From: Arenibacter catalasegens
GTDB lineage: Bacteria > Bacteroidota > Bacteroidia > Flavobacteriales > Flavobacteriaceae
Length of the DNA: 64,000 bases
Assembly (NCBI RefSeq): GCF_002909235.1
Contig: NZ_PHQQ01000027.1
Coordinates: 1 to 64,000, forward strand
Direction of reading: 5' to 3'
A program made the position numbers and the translations under genes. Under the pieces are notes generated by a model. That model saw nothing but the letters and a program-made list of their open reading frames with translations, did no database searches and was not told the origin of the DNA. Below are positions 57,780-64,000 of the stretch, one piece after another; position 1 is the stretch's first letter; every line of letters begins with the position of its first letter.

Positions 57780-58711
57780 AAGTTCTCAAGTAAGGATGTA
57801 ATTGCTAATTCCTGTTTTACAATAAATGGCTCAATCTGTGCAGGTTCTTCCTGAGCAATGCGTTGTTCATGTTTACGAAGTCCGTAGACATATGCGTCAT
57901 TCTGCGGTCGCCAACGATGAAAGAAAAGTGTGTTCTTTTTGATAATAGCATTACGGATGTCGTCGGCTTTTTTAGAGTCAATTTTTATCGCTAGTTGGGG
58001 GAATATTAATTCTTCCGCAATTAAATCTCCAGCTTTGCGGTATCCTTCTGACGAAAGGTGTACTCCGTTTGTTGTGTATTTATTCTCTTTGCTGAATGGG
58101 GCAAATAGATCAATGAAACGGTACTTCCCTTTAATGGCTACCTCTTTGGTTGTTTCCGCATACTTTTTAAGCTCCTTATTTCGTGCTTCTATGTGTTCTG
58201 CGGGTATACCGAAACCTTTTTCCATAGGTAAGGTAGAAATAAGAATAAGTTCAGGGCAATGCTGACCAAGCATTTCCAAAAGGCGGTTTAGGCCATTACG
58301 GTAAGCTTCAATGCCAGCGTCATCATCAAAGGATTCATTAAAACCATATGCGATGAATATTTTGTCCGGTTTAAGGTCGGTTATTTGTTCGGCCAATATT
58401 CCGAAGCCTTCCTCTGGGCTCCCAAATCGTTGCCCATCACGTGCCCGTGTGCGTGCATGTGCGTAAACATTATCCCCGCTCCAACCAATGTTTCGGAAAG
58501 TGATATTTTTTGTAGGGAAGCAAAGGGAGAATGTCGTTTCAATTTCTCCGTAGGTAACGGCATTTTCAAAGAAAGCATTCCCCAGAAAGATAACTTTTTC
58601 ATTTTGTTTAAAGGCAAGTGGTCCCTTCGGAGGTGTAGATTTGGAATTGCAGGATGCCAGAAGGATAACTAATACTAGCAAATAAATTCTGTGGGTGTAT
58701 TTTAATCTCAT
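57776..58711 (-). CDS. SGNH-fold lipoprotein lacking catalytic Ser and Asp
   Basis: This 311-residue lipoprotein (lipobox VILLASC, Cys at 21) has a GDSL/SGNH hydrolase fold. Block I reads VIFLGNAFFEN, with G44-N45-A46 where hydrolases have Gly-Asp-Ser. Block II (NIGWSGDNV, G77) and block III (YGFNESF, N125) are present. Block V reads TNGVHLSSEGY, with N215 where the catalytic Asp of DxxH is expected and H218 kept. An active Ser-Asp-His triad is therefore not visible. From memory, planctomycete relatives near PVC-type cytochromes show a similar 'GN(T/A)' block I. It probably binds, rather than cleaves, its ligand and acts with the cytochrome encoded by the overlapping gene. Confidence 0.82.
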   Translation of the reverse strand: MRLKYTHRIYLLVLVILLASCNSKSTPPKGPLAFKQNEKVIFLGNAFFENAVTYGEIETTFSLCFPTKNITFRNIGWSGDNVYAHARTRARDGQRFGSPEEGFGILAEQITDLKPDKIFIAYGFNESFDDDAGIEAYRNGLNRLLEMLGQHCPELILISTLPMEKGFGIPAEHIEARNKELKKYAETTKEVAIKGKYRFIDLFAPFSKENKYTTNGVHLSSEGYRKAGDLIAEELIFPQLAIKIDSKKADDIRNAIIKKNTLFFHRWRPQNDAYVYGLRKHEQRIAQEEPAQIEPFIVKQELAITSLLENL

Positions 58712-58869
58712 ATTTTAAATTCTAAGTTCATTGGTCGATAACGAATCAGATTCAAAATCCAAATTGACTTTTTTGAGCCAGTTTTAATTACGAAAATAAG
58801 ACAAAAGCTATTTTATTATGACCAATTTGGATAATACCAGTCAAAAATATTTTTAATCATTACTAAATT

Positions 58870-59100
58870 TTAAAATGTAATACGTCTAATATGATTAGTA
58901 ATCACCTTACCTCTACCATTGGTGATCCTTTCCAGGGAGGCATTGTGCATTAGCACTATAATGCTGTCTTTGGTAAGCCTTTGATCAATTTCAAAAAATG
59001 CAGGTGCATATTTAATAACATTTTCAAAAGCCTCGATACTATTTTCGGCATACCGAGTTGCCCTTTGACCTCTATGGCCACTAATTATTGGAATATCATT
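58870..59100 (-). pseudogene. Glycerophosphodiester phosphodiesterase (GDPD) fragment
   Basis: A 76-codon frame without a start codon translates into the N-terminal catalytic region of a GDPD: PIISGHRGQ, AENSIEAFENVI, FFEIDQRLTKDSIIVLMHN, ASLERITNGRGKV, then TAA. Comparison with the usual HRG / PEN / ExD / HD pattern shows Pro changed to Ala and the second catalytic His followed by Asn instead of Asp. Signal peptide, start codon and the C-terminal two thirds are missing. It begins about 9 bases after the oxidoreductase stop, so the original gene was probably downstream in the same operon and was removed by deletion. Confidence 0.7.
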
Positions 59101-59109
59101 TTAGTTTTG

Positions 59110-60405
59110 CTATAATTTATATTGTGGAATCTTCATGTTTTCACCATTCTTCAGCGCAGATTGATGCGCTATGATTCCCGGGACCGACATATTGAGGGCC
59201 ATACCAATATCAACAAGGGGTTTACGATCCTGAAGAATTGCTGAAATAAATTCATCGGTAAGCCTACCGTGAGATCCTCCATGACCCCCAGGATTAACAT
59301 TTGGAGGAAGTCCAGGTCGCCTCAAATCCAGCAAGGTATTTTCATCCAATCCTTCGTACTTAGAATAAAACGATCCTCTTTGTCCTCTGACCCGGCCCCT
59401 TTCACCGTGGTCCCCGGGAGTATCCCAACTAACAGCCATCCTAGACATTCCTCCCTCACTGGTACGGAACATTGCAATCTCGGTAGCAAAAGGATTATTA
59501 TATACATTATTACTTGGTTGAAACGCGCCTAAAATACTAGGCATTCCCAAACATGAGACTTCCGTAAAGGTACCCTCAGATACGCCTATATAGTAAGCGT
59601 TAGAATGGGTAGGATAAAGCTGAGGGGGCAAACCATTTCGCCAGTTGTTGTAACCAGCTATGGGCTCTGCCATATAATGATAATACTCTCCTTCAGTATA
59701 AATCAATTTCCCAAACCCACCACTCTTGTATATCTGACGCATGGCATAAAGATTTGAACGAAACATGGAAGTCTCAAACAGCATATATTTAAGCCCACTA
59801 GTTTTGACTGCTTCAAATATCTGATTAGCTTCTTCTACCGAGGCGAAAATAGCAGGAACGGCGCATGCCACGTGTTTGCCATGCGCAAGTACTTCTAAGA
59901 CGTGCTTTCCGTGACTTGGAGCATCAGTAGCAACAAATACCGCTTCTATACTATCGTCTTTAACAAGCTCCTCGAGTGACGGATAGGTTTTTTTAGCTCC
60001 TGTTGCCTTAGCCAATGCGGCTAAACGATCCGGATAAAGATCACTCACTGCTACCACTTCTACATTAGGGTGATCTTGAAAACCAAATGCGGCCCCGAAA
60101 CGGGATTCCCCATACCCAACAATTCCGACCCGAATTTTCCGATCTGAAATTGAAACCCAATCTAAAGAATCATTTAAATTTTCAGCACTTTCCTCGAATC
60201 CCTGAATATCAGGGTTCCCTGTCAACACTTTCTGTCTAGTTGAACAACTAATTTGTTGCAGGCCAAGACCAACTGTTACCATGGCCGCCGATTTTACAAA
60301 AAAACGTCTGGAATTTGTGATTTTTGGTGAACTCAGCTGAGGGTCTGATGAGTCTTCAGCTGCTCTATTTTTGATTGAGGTTCGCTTATTGTTTTTAAAT
60401 TTCAT
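59110..60405 (-). CDS. Gfo/Idh/MocA-family oxidoreductase with Tat-type leader
   Basis: This 431-residue protein has a long N-region with SRRFFVKSAAMVTVGLGLQQ (about 32-51), a twin-Arg export signal, followed by a Cys that could be lipidated. The NAD(P) fold begins IRVGIVGYGESRFGAAFG (about 91-108) with VVAVSDLYPDR and VFVATDAPSHGKHVLEVLAHGKHV. The C-terminal substrate domain contains TEGEYYHYMAEP and GGHGGSHGRLTDEF. Exported members usually carry tightly bound NAD and act on glycosides or oxidised sugars. It lies between a sulfatase gene and a GDPD fragment in one direction, so a carbohydrate substrate is likely. The exact reaction is unknown. Confidence 0.88.
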   Translation of the reverse strand: MKFKNNKRTSIKNRAAEDSSDPQLSSPKITNSRRFFVKSAAMVTVGLGLQQISCSTRQKVLTGNPDIQGFEESAENLNDSLDWVSISDRKIRVGIVGYGESRFGAAFGFQDHPNVEVVAVSDLYPDRLAALAKATGAKKTYPSLEELVKDDSIEAVFVATDAPSHGKHVLEVLAHGKHVACAVPAIFASVEEANQIFEAVKTSGLKYMLFETSMFRSNLYAMRQIYKSGGFGKLIYTEGEYYHYMAEPIAGYNNWRNGLPPQLYPTHSNAYYIGVSEGTFTEVSCLGMPSILGAFQPSNNVYNNPFATEIAMFRTSEGGMSRMAVSWDTPGDHGERGRVRGQRGSFYSKYEGLDENTLLDLRRPGLPPNVNPGGHGGSHGRLTDEFISAILQDRKPLVDIGMALNMSVPGIIAHQSALKNGENMKIPQYKL

Positions 60406-60597
60406 TGCTTTAAATATTTAGAATATTAGTATTAGTTGAAATCACCACTTTATCTAGCAAGATGATTTACAAGTATTTGAAAAACGGGTCTAACTATAAA
60501 AAATAAAACCCGTTTAAATTCTGTTTACCCAAACTTTAGGTTATTGTTTATAAAACATTATTCGAGGATATTATTCACAAAAATTGAAGACCATATG

Positions 60598-62043
60598 TTA
60601 ATTGTTAGCCTTTCTGAATAGCTCAAGGTGTGGCCATTCAAACCCCTTTACCTTTTTGTAAGTTGAAGGACTTTTATGTTCCTTTTGTTCTTTAATGAAA
60701 AAATCGATATTCTCTTTACTAAAAAATGGGTCTTTAATTTTTTTCTGAAAGGTCTTCATTTCGTTCCATAGTTGTGTACGGATTTTGTTATAGGAAGGAT
60801 TACTGGCTAGATTATGCCATTCGTACGGGTCTGTTTTTAAATCGTACAATTCAAATTCCTCGGGATAAAGGAAAGATTCCTTTTGGTTTTCTTCATCAAT
60901 GCTGCTATTCACATATCGGGATGCTGCCAGCAAGTTTAAATCCCGAGAGGGATTATAAATCAGTTTATAACGTTTATCTCGTATTCCAAATTGCATGTAT
61001 AAAATAATGGGGGCTGAACCCGTGGTGAATGTATGAATGTACTTATAACCGTCTACAATTCCTGAATCTACATCCTGAAGTGGGTTACCCACAAGATGAT
61101 CTGGAACTTCTATATTGGCGGATTTAAGCATTGTAGGCAAAACATCAAGGGTAGAGACCATTTTGTCTTCTACTTTTCCTTTAGAAAAGGTATTGGGATA
61201 ATTCACTATCATTGGAATCTTTACACCTGCTTCGTACACACTTCCCTTGGCTCTTGGAAAATCTGCGCCATGGTCGCTTATATAAATAATCACTGTATTT
61301 TCTCTTAGCTTTAATTCTTCTAAATTTTTGATTACCATTCCAATACCTTCATCTAAACGGTTCATACTGCTATAATAGTCTTTCATTTCTTCCCTGAGAT
61401 GCGGGGTGTCCGACCCGATCCATGGCAATGGTTCTATGTCCCTTCCTACTCTTACTGTAGGATAGCCATCTTTTGAAACTTCAACAAATTCTCTGTGAGC
61501 ATCCGCATAATTGATAATAAGCAGAAATGGCTTTTCCTTTTTTACTGCATTTTGCATAACAGTTTTTGCTTCATTGGCATACTCCCTAATACTTATGATT
61601 TTAGAGAAATTTTGATCCTTAATGGCGCGATGGTCTATATAATTTTCCACCAAACGTTCGGGGTTTATGTGGGTCTTGCCTAAAAAACCGGTATAGTAAC
61701 CCGCTTCTTGAAAATAGGCTGGCATAGTTTTAAAATCTTTAAACATAGAAAATTTGTGGGTAGCTAACCCAATATGCCCTGTCTGCCTAGTATAAAGCCC
61801 TGTTAAAAAGGCTGCACGTGATGGACTGCATACCGAATAAGGAACAAAAGCATTGGTATAGCGTATGCCTGTGGCAGCAAGTGCATCTAAGGCTGGGGTA
61901 TGCACCCTGTTTTCTCCGTAGCATCCAATTTGTTCGCTATTATCTTCAGATACTATAAATAAAATGTTTGGTTGTTTGTTCGTTTGAGTAAACATGCTTA
62001 GGCTAGAACATAAAAGTATTCCTAGTAGAATTGTTTTTTTCAT
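60598..62043 (-). CDS. Type I sulfatase (formylglycine-dependent), exported
   Basis: This 481-residue exported protein has a signal peptide (ILLCSSLSMFTQ). The metal site begins NILFIVSEDNSEQIGCYG, and the activation motif is C72-S-P-S-R76 inside VPYSVCSPSRAAFLTGLYT, so Cys72 is converted to formylglycine by an FGE or anSME enzyme not encoded here. IIYISDHGADFPRAKG holds further metal and substrate residues, and the C-terminal ELYDLKTDPYEWHNLASNP is typical. It removes sulfate from a glycan such as heparan, fucoidan or another algal polymer; the exact substrate class cannot be told. It probably serves the locus that continues on both sides. Confidence 0.92.
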   Translation of the reverse strand: MKKTILLGILLCSSLSMFTQTNKQPNILFIVSEDNSEQIGCYGENRVHTPALDALAATGIRYTNAFVPYSVCSPSRAAFLTGLYTRQTGHIGLATHKFSMFKDFKTMPAYFQEAGYYTGFLGKTHINPERLVENYIDHRAIKDQNFSKIISIREYANEAKTVMQNAVKKEKPFLLIINYADAHREFVEVSKDGYPTVRVGRDIEPLPWIGSDTPHLREEMKDYYSSMNRLDEGIGMVIKNLEELKLRENTVIIYISDHGADFPRAKGSVYEAGVKIPMIVNYPNTFSKGKVEDKMVSTLDVLPTMLKSANIEVPDHLVGNPLQDVDSGIVDGYKYIHTFTTGSAPIILYMQFGIRDKRYKLIYNPSRDLNLLAASRYVNSSIDEENQKESFLYPEEFELYDLKTDPYEWHNLASNPSYNKIRTQLWNEMKTFQKKIKDPFFSKENIDFFIKEQKEHKSPSTYKKVKGFEWPHLELFRKANN

Positions 62044-62239
62044 AGTTCACTGTATTTCTTATGTTGTATTGATTGAAATAACCATTCAAATTACTGACTA
62101 CATCGGTTGCCTTCGTCTTATTCAATTTATCCAGAGTAGAATCGGACCAATTTCTTTCGAACAATATGCACCACTAACAATAAAAGGGTAAAGCATTTAC
62201 AGACTTTTTCAAATCCGAGATATCATATTTAAAACATTA

Positions 62240-64000
62240 TCATGCTAAACGTGCAAATCCTGATTGGTTTCGGTTACTTCCTACCTCTTCATTAAGGCGA
62301 CCACTTTCAATGATTTTTTCAATTTCTTTCAAGACAATATCAAGTGCATCAATCAATTTTTTATGATGTTCCTCCTTATGCGCATACATCAAGTAAAAGG
62401 TTGATGACACCAGAAAACCGTGATCTAGCATTTTTCTGATATAAAGCGCCTTGGCACTAAGTGAATCTGTTCCAAGTTGAAAGTTTAACGTAGGTGTTGA
62501 AGGCATACCTCCAATTACGATTTTACATGTTGGATAACGCTCAGCAACAGCCCTTAAAGAATCCTGAAGCTCCTCCCCTCTTTTCCAAACGACTTCCTGG
62601 ACATTTAAGCGTTGGACTTTTTCAAGAACAGCCAGAGCTGCAGCTGTCCCAACACCGTCGGTCCAATAGCTTGATGAAATAAAACTATCATCAGCTTCAC
62701 GCATTACTTCTTCACGACCTACAATTGCCGCAAACGGATAACCATTGCTCATTGCCTTTGCGTAAACTACTATATCCGGATCTATCCCAATTTTAGAAAG
62801 GGCTCCTGGAAAGCCATAGCGTAAGCCACTCGTAATCTCATCGATAATCAATACCCCGCCAGCTGCGTGGCATTTTTCGGCTACTTTCTCAATAAAACTA
62901 TCATTGGGCCATTGTGAACGCATCGGCTCCATTACAACTGCGGCAAAATTCCCTTTGAGTGCATGAAGTGCACTATTCAATGAATCTAAATTGTTATATT
63001 CAAAAGGTACAGAGGTACCCGTTAATTCCCGAGGCACACCTTTCGGTTCCAAACCGGGCAGTAAATGTCCATCTAGTGCTTTACTGTCACCCAAATTTGC
63101 CGCAAGGTACCAGTCGCTCCAACCATGATAACCGCAAATAGCGATACCGCTGTTACCTGTGGCTGCTCTGGCTGTGCGCACCGCTATAGCCATTGACTCA
63201 CCTCCGCTACGGGCGTATCGTACCTTGCCTGCCCAGGGGTGTAATTTCAGAAGTGACTCAGCTAACTGTACCTCCTGAGGATTTACCAAAGAGCAATATG
63301 ACCCGAGCGAGATTCGGCGTCTAACTGCCGCGTTTACATCTGGATCTGCATAGCCAAGGAGTACAGCCCCAATGCCTCCAACATAATCAATAAAATGCCG
63401 GCCAGATAAATCCCAGACCTCACAACCAGCGCATCGAGAATAATACGAAGGCCAGGAATGTGTATCAAAACTCTCTGCGCGTTTGGAGAGTAATCCGGTA
63501 CCACCTGAAATTACGGATCGGGCACGTTCCCATAACTCTGGTCCATTTGTTTCTGAAGGTAGTGCCTCGGTTGGAAGATGTGGTTTAAGCAAACGTAAAG
63601 CATTGTTTAGGAAAATATCATTTATGTCTCCAGTGGTCAAGCCCTCATCCTCACTCATCTCTTGCAGGCACAATAATGATTCAATACCTACCAAGGTCAT
63701 TTCTGTTTCAGTAGCAGACTTAATATCTGACCTTAGATTCTCAGGATGAAGCCAATAAAAGTGTGATCCGGTTGTGACACAGCGACCTCGCATCTCACTT
63801 ATTGCAAAATCCGAACCCCAAAGAATACGACGGGGTCCTAATGCTTTCCATGCTGCCCTAAAAGACTCCGTTTCACATATCGCCGAGGTATCTACCACTA
63901 CATTATCAAGGTCTGTCAAGGTCTGTAAGCCGCTTCGTGCATTTCGATAATTAAAGCTCCTGGCAATGTGGGCAAGAATTAGCCTGACATTTGGATAGGT
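62240..64000 (-). CDS. Amidohydrolase - class III aminotransferase fusion protein (5' end outside window)
   Basis: The frame is open to the window edge, giving 586 residues without an N-terminus. The first ~85 visible residues are the end of an amidohydrolase 2-type barrel (VRLILAHIARSF, NVVVDTSAICE, RILWGSDFAI, the last with the metal Asp). After a helical linker, a PLP class III aminotransferase, closest in look to glutamate-1-semialdehyde aminomutase, begins near 63550: GGTGLLSKRAESF, VWDLSGRHFIDYVGGIGAVLLG, RYARSGGESMAIAVRTAR, GYHGWSDWY, VLIIDEITSGLR and the PLP lysine in YAKAMSNGYPFAA (codon 62758-62756). No stop or start separates the parts. The two activities may act on one substrate in sequence, for example unmasking a carbonyl or amine then transaminating it. 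Downstream of this gene is the sulfatase (about 197 bp). Confidence 0.85.
   Translation of the reverse strand, partial: TYPNVRLILAHIARSFNYRNARSGLQTLTDLDNVVVDTSAICETESFRAAWKALGPRRILWGSDFAISEMRGRCVTTGSHFYWLHPENLRSDIKSATETEMTLVGIESLLCLQEMSEDEGLTTGDINDIFLNNALRLLKPHLPTEALPSETNGPELWERARSVISGGTGLLSKRAESFDTHSWPSYYSRCAGCEVWDLSGRHFIDYVGGIGAVLLGYADPDVNAAVRRRISLGSYCSLVNPQEVQLAESLLKLHPWAGKVRYARSGGESMAIAVRTARAATGNSGIAICGYHGWSDWYLAANLGDSKALDGHLLPGLEPKGVPRELTGTSVPFEYNNLDSLNSALHALKGNFAAVVMEPMRSQWPNDSFIEKVAEKCHAAGGVLIIDEITSGLRYGFPGALSKIGIDPDIVVYAKAMSNGYPFAAIVGREEVMREADDSFISSSYWTDGVGTAAALAVLEKVQRLNVQEVVWKRGEELQDSLRAVAERYPTCKIVIGGMPSTPTLNFQLGTDSLSAKALYIRKMLDHGFLVSSTFYLMYAHKEEHHKKLIDALDIVLKEIEKIIESGRLNEEVGSNRNQSGFARLA

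Overview
The window reads as chromosomal DNA of a marine-type member of the Bacteroidota, most likely family Flavobacteriaceae. This is inferred from low G+C, weak Shine-Dalgarno sequences, many lipoproteins, a type IX secretion C-terminal sorting domain, a bifunctional rhamnulose-phosphate aldolase/lactaldehyde dehydrogenase, DUF3500 and DUF3347 proteins, and short dispersed intergenic repeats. I cannot name genus or species. No rRNA, tRNA, CRISPR array, prophage or conjugative module is visible.

Layout. 1-3.4 kb: the last codons of a probable IS110-type transposase, a lipoprotein with an acidic linker, a repeat block and a YedK/HMCES-type gene split by one amber codon. 3.4-6 kb: secreted phosphotriesterase-like and xylose-isomerase-like TIM barrels and a GNAT acetyltransferase. 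6-9.7 kb: a copper-handling operon (Cys-rich secreted protein, HMA-DUF3347 protein, multicopper oxidase carrying a C-terminal barrel-like domain), closed by a clear terminator. 9.9-18.2 kb: stand-alone genes (SRPBCC protein, YfcC-type carrier, methyltransferase, katG with terminator, flavin oxidoreductases, aldo/keto reductase). 18.4-28.4 kb: an L-rhamnose catabolic locus (aldolase/dehydrogenase, isomerase, FGGY kinase, NCS1-type permease, GH42-like protein) beside a divergent GntR regulator. 29-35 kb: a lactate/glycolate operon (frameshifted LctP permease, FAD/Fe-S 2-hydroxyacid dehydrogenase, alanine-glyoxylate-type aminotransferase). 35.6-40.2 kb: di-haem peroxidase, a T9SS-exported metallophosphatase and a TPR protein. 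40.6-52.5 kb: a run of mainly secreted or lipid-anchored hydrolases on the minus strand plus an AlkD-type protein. 53.3-54.4 kb: asnA with terminator. 54.8-64 kb: a minus-strand catabolic-looking locus with an amidohydrolase/class III aminotransferase fusion (cut by the window edge), a sulfatase, a Tat-type Gfo/Idh/MocA oxidoreductase, a GDPD relic, an SGNH-fold lipoprotein lacking its catalytic Ser and Asp, and a PVC-type propeller/HEAT/cytochrome c protein overlapping it by 4 bases.

The metabolic links are inferred: rhamnose breakdown gives L-lactaldehyde and then lactate, and the adjacent operon handles 2-hydroxyacids and glyoxylate. The most unusual items are the amidohydrolase-aminotransferase fusion, the active-site-deficient SGNH protein coupled to the PVC-type cytochrome, three families of dispersed intergenic repeats (one copy interrupted by about 208 bp), and three decayed or frame-broken genes. 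Several starts were moved inward from the longest reading frame because a signal peptide or family N-terminus begins at an internal Met.
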